From Bacteroidales bacterium (GTDB lineage Bacteria; Bacteroidota; Bacteroidia; Bacteroidales; UBA1556), in contig JAGLCR010000042.1 of the NCBI GenBank assembly GCA_023146135.1, forward strand, positions 1 through 64,000: a stretch of 64,000 bases of DNA. The letters run 5' to 3'. The position numbers were made by a program, and so were the translations under genes. Of the stretch, positions 51,821-61,386 are shown piece by piece (position 1 is the stretch's first letter; each line of letters starts with the position of its first letter). The notes under the pieces were generated by a model. That model saw only the letters and a program-made list of their open reading frames with translations. It did not search any database and was not told the origin of the DNA.

Positions 51821-51827
51821 TAGAGTT

Positions 51828-52583
51828 ATGAGAGTAATCATAATAGAAGATGAAAAATTTGCTTTTGAAAAACTAGCATTAATGCTTAGTAAGCTCGATG
51901 ATACAATTGATATCATTGGGCATGCTAAGTCCATTAAGGATGCAGTAATTCTAATTGAGGAATCGGAGAATATCGACTTGGCCTTTTTCGATATTCAGTT
52001 GGCCGATGGATTAAGCTTTTCCATATTCGATAAGGTGGAGGTAGGCTTTCCAATTATATTCACCACCGCCTTTGATCATCATGCCATACGAGCATTTAAG
52101 CACAATAGTATCGATTATTTATTGAAACCCATTCGTATAACAGATTTGAGTCAAGCCATAAATAAGTATAAGAAACTATGGAAGCCAAGCTCGGAATCGG
52201 TAGCAAGCCTGATTGATGAGATAAAACAATTGAAACCAAAACTATTCAAAGAGCGGTTTACTGTAAAAGTGGGAGAGCATATTAAGATGATTAAAACTGA
52301 GGATATTTCTTGCTTTTATAGTTTCGAGAAGGGGACATTTATTCAAACCAGAGAAAATCGGAATTACCTGATAGACTTTTCTTTGGATGATTTATACGAA
52401 CTGCTTAAAACAACGAAATTCTATCGCGTAAATCGAAAATACATTGTGAATATCGATTATATTGAAGATATGATTTCTTATTCTAATTCAAGGTTGAAGT
52501 TAATTCTTAACCCAGCCACTGACGACGATATCATTGTAAGTCGTGAGCGAGTTAAGGGCTTTAAAGAATGGTTGGAAAAGTAA
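51828..52583 (+). CDS. LytTR-family response regulator
   Basis: A 251-residue regulator. The receiver domain (1-120) has IIIEDEKFA acidic residues, the phospho-acceptor Asp in AFFDIQLADG, TTAFDHHAIRAF and the lysine in DYLLKPIR. Residues 150-250 form the LytTR DNA-binding domain: RFTVKVGEHIKMIKTEDISCF, FYRVNRKYIVNIDYIEDM and IIVSRERVKGFKEWL. It pairs with the kinase just upstream. Targets are not visible. It converges on the permease gene with a 4-base gap. Confidence 0.92.
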   Translation: MRVIIIEDEKFAFEKLALMLSKLDDTIDIIGHAKSIKDAVILIEESENIDLAFFDIQLADGLSFSIFDKVEVGFPIIFTTAFDHHAIRAFKHNSIDYLLKPIRITDLSQAINKYKKLWKPSSESVASLIDEIKQLKPKLFKERFTVKVGEHIKMIKTEDISCFYSFEKGTFIQTRENRNYLIDFSLDDLYELLKTTKFYRVNRKYIVNIDYIEDMISYSNSRLKLILNPATDDDIIVSRERVKGFKEWLEK

Positions 52584-52587
52584 ATGT

Positions 52588-53658
52588 TTAAACCTTCTCC
52601 TCTTCTAGTATATCATCCACAAGTATAGATTTGAATACTTTATAAGTAATACTTAGTACTACGGCTCCAACAAATAAACCAATAATGCCCGACATCATCA
52701 TACCACCAATAGCGCCCAATAGAATGGCAAGCATAGGCACATCTACTCCACGGCCTAATAATATTGGTTTTAGAAAAGCATCGCTTGCGCTTACTAAAAT
52801 ACTCCAAATTAGGAAAATAACTGCTGGTGTTGTATCAGCGATATTAAAACCATAAATGGCCAAAGGTAGTAGTATCAATAGAGGAGGTAATTGCATAATA
52901 GCTAGCAGAAGAATGATTAATGCCCATAAACCTGCTGCTGGGATACCAATTAGCATGATTCCTAAGCCTCCGGCAACTGATTGAATTATCGCTACACCTA
53001 AAACTCCTTGCACCACACTTCGGATAGTAGCGATGGATAGCTCTACGAACCCTACACCGTGTGTTCCCAGTAAGGTGTTAAAAATTGACTTAGCTGTTTT
53101 TTCGGAAGCCTTTGCTGTTGGTAATAATGCTCCAGCTATTAGAATTGAAATAATGAATAATAGTATTGTACTTCCAAATCCTGCTGCTGAGGATAAAAGC
53201 TTTGGAGCAAATTCTTTTATTTGTGGTGTAAACTTCTCTAGAGCATCTCTCAAATTATTGTTTGATAATGCCCAAAAGTCATAAATTGCATCTCCAACAA
53301 CGGGCCATTCCTGTACTTTCTCGTTTGGTGGAGGAATGTTAAGCGTTCCATTCTCCATATCAGATGTTAATCCTTGTATTCCAGAAACAGCGGAGTCAAT
53401 AAATAGAAATGATGGAATAATAACAATTGCCAAGAGGGATATTGTAATAATTATTGTTGCAAGCTTTGTTTTATTGCCCAATAGTTTAGCAAGCTTTGTG
53501 TATAAGGGATAAATAGAAACCGAGATGATTATTCCCCATAAAACTGGCATAATAAATGGCTTCACAATTTCGAAAGACCAAACCAAAAGTAGAAGAATAA
53601 AACCAATACGTAGAGTTGTGTTAATGGCTTGAGTGTAGTGTTGTTCTTTTTTATCCAT
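52588..53658 (-). CDS. AI-2E/PerM-family transporter
   Basis: A 356-residue membrane protein with about eight helices: a pair near the N-terminus (residues 15-75), a middle cytoplasmic or periplasmic section rich in charged residues (95-150), and the conserved C-terminal block GIPAAGLWALIILLLAIMQLPP ... LKPILLGRGVDVPMLAILLGAIGGM typical of the family. Members export autoinducer-2 or, in others, exchange Na+ and H+. Substrate cannot be set. A near-consensus -7 box (CATCTTTG) lies upstream at about 53685. Confidence 0.85.
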   Translation of the reverse strand: MDKKEQHYTQAINTTLRIGFILLLLVWSFEIVKPFIMPVLWGIIISVSIYPLYTKLAKLLGNKTKLATIIITISLLAIVIIPSFLFIDSAVSGIQGLTSDMENGTLNIPPPNEKVQEWPVVGDAIYDFWALSNNNLRDALEKFTPQIKEFAPKLLSSAAGFGSTILLFIISILIAGALLPTAKASEKTAKSIFNTLLGTHGVGFVELSIATIRSVVQGVLGVAIIQSVAGGLGIMLIGIPAAGLWALIILLLAIMQLPPLLILLPLAIYGFNIADTTPAVIFLIWSILVSASDAFLKPILLGRGVDVPMLAILLGAIGGMMMSGIIGLFVGAVVLSITYKVFKSILVDDILEEEKV

Positions 53659-53694
53659 GAGTTCTTAAGTTCAATTAGTAAGTGCAAAGATGCA

Positions 53695-53728
53695 CAAAAA
53701 AAGGCAAGCTGTTTCCAGATTGCCTTTT
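53695..53728 (-). terminator. terminator at the end of the nuo operon
   Basis: AAAAGGCAA / TTGCCTTTT, a 9-bp stem with a 12-base loop and a T run on the minus strand, 22 bases past the stop of the small gene at 53750. Confidence 0.8.
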
Positions 53729-53749
53729 GTATATAATATTGCAATAGTT

Positions 53750-54079
53750 TTATTCGTATAGAGATTCCCAGTACTGAGGTTTGGTATTTCCCTTACCCTT
53801 GTCCCAAAATTCATGTGTTACATATCGACCATCAGGAAGACGCAAACGACGATCATAGATCCATATTATTGCATTGAATTTCATATCATCCACTGCAATA
53901 GTAAAGCTAGGTTCAGCACCTTCTTCTTTAGCCGCAACTTCATCTGTCAACACGGTAAAACCATTGAACTCAAGTAATTTTTTCAGAAAATCCATGCGCT
54001 CTTTGGTAATTCCTTTTTCAACGAAGCTTACGCGTGTGCCATTTATTGCACCAAAGGTATGTTTATATGTTAAAGCCAT
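53750..54079 (-). CDS. conserved-looking small protein of unknown function, end of nuo operon
   Basis: A 109-residue soluble protein, starting 11 bases after the nuoN stop and followed by a terminator, so it is the last gene of the complex I operon. It has a compact alpha/beta pattern: KHTFGAINGTRVSFVEKG, KERMDFLKKLLEFNGF, SFTIAVDDMKFNAIIWIYDR and LRLPDGRYVTHEFWDKG. No motif is recognised, there is no signal peptide, and no membrane helix. It may be an accessory or assembly factor, or simply hitchhike. Confidence 0.65.
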   Translation of the reverse strand: MALTYKHTFGAINGTRVSFVEKGITKERMDFLKKLLEFNGFTVLTDEVAAKEEGAEPSFTIAVDDMKFNAIIWIYDRRLRLPDGRYVTHEFWDKGKGNTKPQYWESLYE

Positions 54080-54090
54080 AATTCAAATCT

Positions 54091-55509
54091 TTAAAAAATG
54101 TTACTTATAGAGTTAATATAATCGTAGAATGGGCTGTAAATTCCTAGTCCCAATAGAATAGCAGAGGCTACCCCAATTCCGATTTTTGCAAAAATATCAG
54201 ATGTAAAATGTGGGATTGGATTGTCTGACTTTCGTAGGAATGCTGCACGAATTACTAATAAATAATAATAAAGTGAGATAGTGACATTCACAACAGCGAT
54301 AAAGATTAACCAATAATACTCTTGACTAGCAGCTACAACATAAAGGAAAAATTTACCAAAGAATCCTGCAATTGGGGGAATACCAGCCAAAGAGAATAGA
54401 CCAATCATAAGCGCAAGGCTAATCTTTGGATTAGTACGATAAAGACCGTTATAGTCATCAATATTCCATTTATCGCTTGCCAAACCAATCATTTGAACCG
54501 CACCGAAGATTACAATATTTGATAATACATAAATCGCAATAAAGTAAATTACAGCGCTTACTGCCAACTGATCGGCACTAAGTAAACCCATCATAATAAA
54601 ACCCGCCTGGGCAACAGAAGAGAATGCTAAAAAGCGTTGTAAATTTTGTTGACGTAGTGCAAATAAGTTACCCACAAACATGGTAAGGATAGCTATACCA
54701 TAAAGCAGGTAAGTCCAAACCCATTTCATATCTGGGAATACTTTGAATAGCAAAATCATTAACATAAATACAGCTGCTCCCTTTGATATTACAGATAAGA
54801 AACTGGCTACCGGAGTAGGAGCTCCTTCATATACATCAGCGGTCCAGAAGTGGAAGGGTACCAATGAAATTTTGAATGCCATGCCTGAGAAAATCATGAT
54901 TAATCCTAGTATTGATAAATAGGAATATCCGAATTCGCCCGCCATTTGGCTAAAATAAAGAGATCCGCTGATTGCGTACATAATAGATATACCAAATAAT
55001 AGAATTCCTGACGAAAGTGCAGCAGATAATATTAATTTGATACCTGCTTCTGACGATTTACGACTGAATACATCATAGGATGCCAAAGCAGCGACTGGTA
55101 ATGTTGCCAATTCTAGTCCGATATAAAGCATAATAAAGTGTCCAGAAGAAATCATATAAAACATACCCAATAAGGATGCTATTATTAGGACATAGAATTC
55201 GCCTACTTTTTTCAAAGGAAGCATTTTAGCATTCACCCATGATGATGATATTAGGAGTATTAATAGCACCCCAATATTAAGGATGTTCTTAAATGCAGCG
55301 ATGAGAGGAGTAGTAACAAACATTTCTCCAAACAAGGTTCCTGTTTCCAATGGCAATAATCCAATCACAGTATGAATGGCAAAAAGTACAATGGCAATAA
55401 TATTTACCTTCTTTTTATCGTCGGTAAAGATATCAGCCAGTAACAATATGAGAATAGTAATTGCTAATACAATTTCGTGTCTCATTAATAAAAAAGTGTT
55501 CCAGTTCAT
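54091..55509 (-). CDS. nuoN: NADH-quinone oxidoreductase subunit N
   Basis: A 472-residue antiporter-like membrane subunit of complex I with about 14 helices. The conserved lysine region VPFHFWTADVYEGAPTPVASFLS and the FSSVAQAGFIMMG segment are intact. It forms one of the three proton-pumping modules. It lies 13 bases after nuoM. Last canonical subunit of the operon. Confidence 0.95.
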   Translation of the reverse strand: MNWNTFLLMRHEIVLAITILILLLADIFTDDKKKVNIIAIVLFAIHTVIGLLPLETGTLFGEMFVTTPLIAAFKNILNIGVLLILLISSSWVNAKMLPLKKVGEFYVLIIASLLGMFYMISSGHFIMLYIGLELATLPVAALASYDVFSRKSSEAGIKLILSAALSSGILLFGISIMYAISGSLYFSQMAGEFGYSYLSILGLIMIFSGMAFKISLVPFHFWTADVYEGAPTPVASFLSVISKGAAVFMLMILLFKVFPDMKWVWTYLLYGIAILTMFVGNLFALRQQNLQRFLAFSSVAQAGFIMMGLLSADQLAVSAVIYFIAIYVLSNIVIFGAVQMIGLASDKWNIDDYNGLYRTNPKISLALMIGLFSLAGIPPIAGFFGKFFLYVVAASQEYYWLIFIAVVNVTISLYYYLLVIRAAFLRKSDNPIPHFTSDIFAKIGIGVASAILLGLGIYSPFYDYINSISNIF

Positions 55510-55522
55510 TTCTATATATTTT

Positions 55523-57019
55523 TTAGATTATTCCTTGAATAAATGGTCCAACAGCTCCGTCGATGATATCGATCCAGAAAAATGGGAAGATACCGATCAA
55601 AATACTAAATAGCACTAATACAAAAGTACCGACCTTTTCGTACCAAGTAATTGGTGGTAGATCTTTATATTCGTCCATAACAGGTCCCATAAGCATTTTA
55701 CCCACCACACGCAAGATGTAAACAGCAGTTACAACGATAGATGAAACCGCAATTATGGTGATTATCCTATGAAATAGGTCAGGATGTTCAAAAGCCCCCA
55801 CAAAAATGTTCATTTCAGCAACGAAGCCTGAGAACATTGGTAAACCTAGGTTTGCCATACCTGCAATCACATAGAGGGCGCCAATGACGGGCATAACTGT
55901 CATTAGGCCACCCATTTTGCTTACAATACGAGTATGAGTACGTCCGTATATTATACCAATTAAGGCAAAGAATAGGGCTGTGATAAATCCGTGAGACAGT
56001 GATTGTAGCATTGCTCCACGCCATCCAATTTCGTTCATCATTAATAAACCTAATAAAACCAATCCAAGGTGACTCACTGAGGAGTATGCATTGATATATT
56101 TAAGGTCGGTCTGTCTAATAGCACTAAGTGCTCCATATGACACCCCGATAACGGCCAGTATCATAAATGGCACTACCCAGTAATGTGCTCCTTGTGGCAT
56201 TAGATACATCGCAACACGAAAGATACCATATCCACCTAGTTTCATCAATACACCTGCGTGAAGCATGGATACCGCTGTTGGTGCTGACGCATGACCATCA
56301 GGAGACCAAGTATGAAAAGGGAAGAAGGCGCCAATTACTGCAAAGCCAATAAAGGCTAAAGGATAGAAAATTATCTGAGCACTTTCAGGTATTGCAACCT
56401 GCTTGATTTCCAAAATATTGAATGTTAATCCTGCCAATCCTATGGCATCAGGATTTGAGTTCATATACAATCCAAAAATACTTACAAGTACTAGGGCCGA
56501 AGCTCCCATAAGCATTAAAGTAAGTTTCATGGCTGAATACTCTTTGGGCCCTGTTCCCCAAACCCCAATTAAAAGGTACATTGGTATTACTGCAATTTCG
56601 TAGAATACGAACATAGTAAATAAGTCCAATGAGATAAAGAAGCCATAAACTCCTGATGAAAGTACGATCAACCAAATAAAGAATTCCTTGGTTAAATCAC
56701 TTACTTTCCATGATATGAAAGTACCTGTCATTACAATGATTGATGTAAGCATAATCATTAAAACAGAAATACCATCCACGCCAATTAGGTAGTGAATATT
56801 GAAAGGTTCAAACCACATTAGATCTCTCATGAAGACCATAGTGTCTGTGTTTCCACCATTTTTTAGCTGTAAAAATTGGTACAATAGGTTGAATGCCATT
56901 ACAACTTGTACAATTGCACCTGCCAGGGTAACTAAGCGGTAATTGTTTTGACCTTTGGTAAAGATCAATGCAATTACGGTTAGAACCGGCATTACGACGA
57001 ATAATGTTAATATATCCAT
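55523..57019 (-). CDS. nuoM: NADH-quinone oxidoreductase subunit M
   Basis: A 498-residue proton-translocating subunit. YEIAVIPMYLLIG, FFPFHTWSPDGHASAPTAVSMLHAGVLMKLGGYG and YSSVSHLGLVLLG carry the conserved Glu, Lys and His positions of the pump. About 14 helices. 19 bases after nuoL. Confidence 0.96.
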   Translation of the reverse strand: MDILTLFVVMPVLTVIALIFTKGQNNYRLVTLAGAIVQVVMAFNLLYQFLQLKNGGNTDTMVFMRDLMWFEPFNIHYLIGVDGISVLMIMLTSIIVMTGTFISWKVSDLTKEFFIWLIVLSSGVYGFFISLDLFTMFVFYEIAVIPMYLLIGVWGTGPKEYSAMKLTLMLMGASALVLVSIFGLYMNSNPDAIGLAGLTFNILEIKQVAIPESAQIIFYPLAFIGFAVIGAFFPFHTWSPDGHASAPTAVSMLHAGVLMKLGGYGIFRVAMYLMPQGAHYWVVPFMILAVIGVSYGALSAIRQTDLKYINAYSSVSHLGLVLLGLLMMNEIGWRGAMLQSLSHGFITALFFALIGIIYGRTHTRIVSKMGGLMTVMPVIGALYVIAGMANLGLPMFSGFVAEMNIFVGAFEHPDLFHRIITIIAVSSIVVTAVYILRVVGKMLMGPVMDEYKDLPPITWYEKVGTFVLVLFSILIGIFPFFWIDIIDGAVGPFIQGII

Positions 57020-57038
57020 GTTGTTTCTTATCTAATAA

Positions 57039-58973
57039 TTATAAATAATACCAAAATATCATTGCAATGACAACCACGCCTGATACAAAGAACATTGCAT
57101 AGTCTTGTACTCTTCCTGATTGTAATCCTTTAATTTTATCTGAAATCCACTCGGTACCACTTCCTATACCATTCATAGCGCCATCCACAATATGACGGTC
57201 AAACCATGCCGAAGGGGCAGCAATACGATCGAAAATAATTTTCTTAGTAACGAACATATAAATCTCATCTATATAGAACTTATTATAAGACCATATATAA
57301 AACACGCCAAATGCAGCACGGAATCGTGTAGATAGCTTATTCTCTTTCTTATACATTAGCATTGCAAATAGAATTCCGAATGTTCCAATTCCCACAGAAG
57401 CTCCCACCATATACCAATTGAAATGGGTATGGAAAGCAGCCCCATCAGCAGTTACTAACGAATGAAAAGGAATAAAGCCTGAAATTATTGTCATAAAAGC
57501 TAGAACCAATAGAGGAATAGTCATTGTTTTTGGAGCTTCTTGTGGGGTGTGTTTATAATTAGGTTCGTTCCACCAGAAAATACGGAAGTATAAACGAAAC
57601 ATATAAAAAGCCGTCATACCTGCAACAAGATAGGTAACTCCAAATATTAAGATATTGTCGTGTAGTGCAGCAACCAATATTTCGTCCTTACTGAAAAAAC
57701 CAGCCAAAGGAGGAATACCAGAAATAGCCAAAGCAGCAATTAAAAATGTAATATGAGTGATGGGCATATACTTTCGTAAACCTCCCATATCTTGCATATA
57801 ATTACTATGAACCGCATGGATAATAGATCCTGCTGCTAAAAATAATAATGCTTTGAACATGGCGTGAGTAAATAGGTGAAACATGGAAGCCATAAATCCA
57901 AGGCCATCATGCCCTGCGTATCCTGAAACCCCTAATGCCAACATCATATAACCAATTTGTGACATGGTTGAGAAGGCAAGCACTCGCTTAATATCGTATT
58001 GTGAGAAGGCAATAATTGCTGCAAATATCGTAGTGAAAGCTCCTGTGTAAGCAACTACTTGCAGCGCAGCTCCATCGTCCATAAAGGAAAAGAGCGGAAA
58101 CAAACGAGCTACAAGGAATACTCCAGCTACTACCATGGTAGCAGCGTGAATTAATGCTGAAACTGGTGTTGGTCCTTCCATGGCATCGGGTAGCCAAATG
58201 TGAAGTGGAAACATGGCCGATTTACCTGCACCTCCAATAAAGATGAAGATTAATGCCCAAGAAATAACTGAAATCCCCATAAAGGCAGCTCCAAACTTCG
58301 CTTGCAATCCAGCGATAAATGCAGGGTCAGCTAATACTTTGAAATCCCAGCTTTCGCCGTAGAATCCAATCATTAAGATTCCCATTAGAAAACCGAAGTC
58401 GGCAAAACGAGTAACAATAAATGCTTTCTTGGCAGCTAATACTGCTGAAGGTTTGTTATAATAATATCCAATTAGTAAGTATGAAGATACACCCACCATT
58501 TCCCAAAAAATGTAAATCATAAATAGGTTAGTAGCTAAAACTAATCCCAACATGGAAAAGGTAAATAGTCCTAGGTATGCAAAGAAACGGGTAAAACCAG
58601 CCTCACCGTGCATATACCCCACACTATATAAGTGAACCATTAATGAAATGGTTGGCACAACGATAAGCATCATTGCAGAAATAGGATCAATCAAGATTCC
58701 CATGTCCATATGAAGCGTGTCACTAAAATTAATCCAAACCATATTCATTGCATATACCTTTTGGTAAACGCCATCAATTTTTGCCCCTTCCATACCTCCA
58801 AAGAAGTAAGAATAGGCAGTATAGTATGAAATCAATGCGGTGATTCCCAAGCCAACTGTTCCGATAATTCCCGAAACAGGCTCTTTTAGTCGTTTGAAGT
58901 TAAATCCCAATATCAAGAATAATGATATGGGTATTAACAATATTAATGCTGTATATCCTAAATCCATTGTCAT
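57039..58973 (-). CDS. nuoL: NADH-quinone oxidoreductase subunit L
   Basis: A 644-residue antiporter-like subunit, with the long lateral helix that spans the membrane arm in its C-terminal part (about residues 520-644). Motifs: WEMVGVSSYLLIGYYYNKPSA, PLHIWLPDAMEGPTPVSALIHAATMV and FSTMSQIGYMMLALG. It overlaps the nuoK stop by one base. Confidence 0.97.
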   Translation of the reverse strand: MTMDLGYTALILLIPISLFLILGFNFKRLKEPVSGIIGTVGLGITALISYYTAYSYFFGGMEGAKIDGVYQKVYAMNMVWINFSDTLHMDMGILIDPISAMMLIVVPTISLMVHLYSVGYMHGEAGFTRFFAYLGLFTFSMLGLVLATNLFMIYIFWEMVGVSSYLLIGYYYNKPSAVLAAKKAFIVTRFADFGFLMGILMIGFYGESWDFKVLADPAFIAGLQAKFGAAFMGISVISWALIFIFIGGAGKSAMFPLHIWLPDAMEGPTPVSALIHAATMVVAGVFLVARLFPLFSFMDDGAALQVVAYTGAFTTIFAAIIAFSQYDIKRVLAFSTMSQIGYMMLALGVSGYAGHDGLGFMASMFHLFTHAMFKALLFLAAGSIIHAVHSNYMQDMGGLRKYMPITHITFLIAALAISGIPPLAGFFSKDEILVAALHDNILIFGVTYLVAGMTAFYMFRLYFRIFWWNEPNYKHTPQEAPKTMTIPLLVLAFMTIISGFIPFHSLVTADGAAFHTHFNWYMVGASVGIGTFGILFAMLMYKKENKLSTRFRAAFGVFYIWSYNKFYIDEIYMFVTKKIIFDRIAAPSAWFDRHIVDGAMNGIGSGTEWISDKIKGLQSGRVQDYAMFFVSGVVVIAMIFWYYL

Positions 58974-59290
58974 TAATTTTTCAGGGTTTCTAATTTATCC
59001 GTGTTTAGTGACATAACTAATCGGTAAAGATTAATGATGATAGCTAAGGCCAATGCAGTTTCTGCCGCAGCAATTGCAATAATAAATAGCGAAAAAATGC
59101 CACCATCTAACTGCTCTGGGTAGAGGTATTTATTGACAATAACAAAGTTAAAGGCCGCCGAATTAAGTATTAATTCAATGGACATCAACATTGCAATCAA
59201 ATTCTTTCGAGTAAAAAAACCAAACACGCCGATAAAGAAAATCAGGGTACTTAAAGTTAAAATCTCGTATATGCTAACTCCTTCTATCAT
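58973..59290 (-). CDS. nuoK: NADH-quinone oxidoreductase subunit K
   Basis: A 105-residue three-helix subunit. KNLIAMLMSIELILNSAAFNF holds the conserved membrane Glu, and AAAETALALAIIINLYR the second one. Six bases after nuoJ. Confidence 0.95.
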   Translation of the reverse strand: MIEGVSIYEILTLSTLIFFIGVFGFFTRKNLIAMLMSIELILNSAAFNFVIVNKYLYPEQLDGGIFSLFIIAIAAAETALALAIIINLYRLVMSLNTDKLETLKN

Positions 59291-59296
59291 ATTATT

Positions 59297-59812
59297 TTAA
59301 TTTGAAGATTCTTTTTTCTGATAACTTTTTGCTATTACAATTGCACCAACCATAGCTGCAAGAAGAAGGATACTAATTACTTCGAAAGGTAGAATATATC
59401 CACCATCGCCGTAGTTTAGTAATGTGCGACCTACATCAGCAATTGTTGTTGTTGTTTCTTCAGTAACTTGATCGAAATCGTAGTTGTAAATTGCAAATAA
59501 TGACATTCCTGCCCCAAGGGATGCTATACCACCTGCAATATATTGATGAATAGGTTTTGGCTTGTCCAAAGGTTCACCAATACGTTCCACAAGCATAATT
59601 GAAGTAATATATAAAATGATAATTCCACCTGCATATACTGTCATTTGCACAGCAGCAAGAAAGAAAAAATCAATCATAAAGTAAATTCCAGCCAATCCTA
59701 ACATTACAAAAAGAAGGAATACAATGGCTCTCATAACGTTTCGGCTAGTAACTGACATTACAGCAAAAACAATCATAATCATAGCGAGGATATAAAAAAC
59801 GATTTTTTCCAT
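59297..59812 (-). CDS. nuoJ: NADH-quinone oxidoreductase subunit J
   Basis: A 171-residue membrane subunit with five helices. AAVQMTVYAGGIIILYITSIMLV is the conserved helix-3 region with its pi-bulge. It overlaps nuoI by one base. The 90-130 loop is longer and acidic (DFDQVTEETTTT). Confidence 0.93.
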   Translation of the reverse strand: MEKIVFYILAMIMIVFAVMSVTSRNVMRAIVFLLFVMLGLAGIYFMIDFFFLAAVQMTVYAGGIIILYITSIMLVERIGEPLDKPKPIHQYIAGGIASLGAGMSLFAIYNYDFDQVTEETTTTIADVGRTLLNYGDGGYILPFEVISILLLAAMVGAIVIAKSYQKKESSN

Positions 59813-60306
59813 TATTTCTTAGGGTTTTTATAACCAGGGATAAAAGACGATCCAGGTTGGTTTAAGGATTTTGTTAAATGACTTCTGTCTTGCGTTGCAT
59901 GGTGGAAATTTTGACCCCACATGATTGCATCAGCAGGACATGCCTCAATACAAAGTCCACACATAGTACACATCTCAAGGTGATAAATATGCTCTTCGAG
60001 GAATTTTTTAGGTTTACCTGTTTCCTCATTTATTGCTTTATCCCAAATAATCTCAATCGATCCGTTAGGGCAAGCTATTTCGCACATGGTACAAGCATCA
60101 CAGCGATGCTGATTGTTTTCATCGTGATACATCACAATTTCTCCACGAAAACGATCAAACATTTTTAAGGTGTCGATATTGTCGGGATACTCTACTGTAA
60201 TGATTTCTTTGCGCGTAAAAAAGTTTACGAAGAAATACCTTCCAGTAATCTTCATCCCTGATATAAGGGTTTTAGTCGCGCTTGCTATATCTCCAAAGTA
60301 ACTCAT
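59812..60306 (-). CDS. nuoI: NADH-quinone oxidoreductase subunit I (2x 4Fe-4S)
   Basis: A 164-residue peripheral-arm subunit with two ferredoxin motifs, CDACTMCEIACP and CTMCGLCIEACP, which bind clusters N6a and N6b. The N-terminal amphipathic GMKITGRYFFVNFFTRK docks it on the membrane arm. In a complex I without E/F/G this subunit is close to where an alternative donor, such as ferredoxin, could bind. Confidence 0.95.
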   Translation of the reverse strand: MSYFGDIASATKTLISGMKITGRYFFVNFFTRKEIITVEYPDNIDTLKMFDRFRGEIVMYHDENNQHRCDACTMCEIACPNGSIEIIWDKAINEETGKPKKFLEEHIYHLEMCTMCGLCIEACPADAIMWGQNFHHATQDRSHLTKSLNQPGSSFIPGYKNPKK

Positions 60307-60315
60307 AATTCTTTA

Positions 60316-61374
60316 TTAAAAGGTTAGTCCTAACCAAACCACTAATGCCATAAATACAATGTTTACCATACTAATTGGAATCAAGTATTTCCATTCCAGT
60401 GTAAGTAGTTGATCGATACGGAAGCGAGGAAATGTCCAACGAAACCACATCATTAACATTACAACGCCTAATGTTTTGAAAACAAACCAAAACACTCCTA
60501 CATAAGGAATTCCATCAGTAATTCCAAATGGGGATAACCACCCTCCGAAGAAAAGGATAACCACCATTGCTGAAATAATAAACATATTTACAAACTCAGC
60601 AAGGAAATAATATGCGAAGTTCATTCCAGAATATTCAGAGTGATAGCCTGAGCCAAGCTCCGACTCGGCTTCAACCAAGTCGAAAGGAGTACGGTTTGAT
60701 TCGGCTGTACCAGCAATCATGAAAATCATAAATCCGATAATTGCAGGAATATGACCCGACCAAATTGACCAACCATGTTCTTGTTGAAAGCTTATAATTT
60801 CTGATAATTGAAGTGTACCAGTTAGTACAGTCATAGCTACAATGACCATTCCTATTGATAGTTCGTAGCTAATCATTTGAATGCCACTCCGCATACCACC
60901 AAGCAATGAAAACTTATTATTACTTGCCCATCCTGCAAGGAAGATACCTATTACTGCAACGGATGAAACAGAGGTGATAAAGAATACCCCTAAATTAATA
61001 TCAAAGGCTTGTAATTCTTGTGAAAAAGGAAGAACAGCTAAAGCCATCAGGGCTGTTACAATTACAAAATAAGGAGCAATTGTATAAAGAAATTTATCTC
61101 TTTTCTCGGTTCCTGTAATCTCTTTTGAAACCAGTTTCAAAGCATCAGCTATAGTTTGGAATAAACCTGCGGGGCCTCTTCGGTTAGGACCTAAACGTTG
61201 CTGAAAAAATGCAGCAGCACGTCGTTCCATCCATACGAGGAATAAACCCAAAAGGGCAAATACTCCAAGGTAAACCGCTGCTACCACAACGATTTCTACC
61301 CAAAAGGCAATATCGACAGGCATTTGCATTTGATCTACCAAAAAATCTGTTATTATTGTTTTATTTGCTGTCAT
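60316..61374 (-). CDS. nuoH: NADH-quinone oxidoreductase subunit H
   Basis: A 352-residue eight-helix subunit forming the quinone channel. VWMERRAAAFFQQRLGPNRRGPAGLFQTIADALKL and ESNRTPFDLVEAESELGSGYHSEYSG are the two hallmark conserved segments (shown here only in part). It follows nuoD by 12 bases. Confidence 0.97.
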   Translation of the reverse strand: MTANKTIITDFLVDQMQMPVDIAFWVEIVVVAAVYLGVFALLGLFLVWMERRAAAFFQQRLGPNRRGPAGLFQTIADALKLVSKEITGTEKRDKFLYTIAPYFVIVTALMALAVLPFSQELQAFDINLGVFFITSVSSVAVIGIFLAGWASNNKFSLLGGMRSGIQMISYELSIGMVIVAMTVLTGTLQLSEIISFQQEHGWSIWSGHIPAIIGFMIFMIAGTAESNRTPFDLVEAESELGSGYHSEYSGMNFAYYFLAEFVNMFIISAMVVILFFGGWLSPFGITDGIPYVGVFWFVFKTLGVVMLMMWFRWTFPRFRIDQLLTLEWKYLIPISMVNIVFMALVVWLGLTF

Positions 61375-61386
61375 AATTATCTCGAT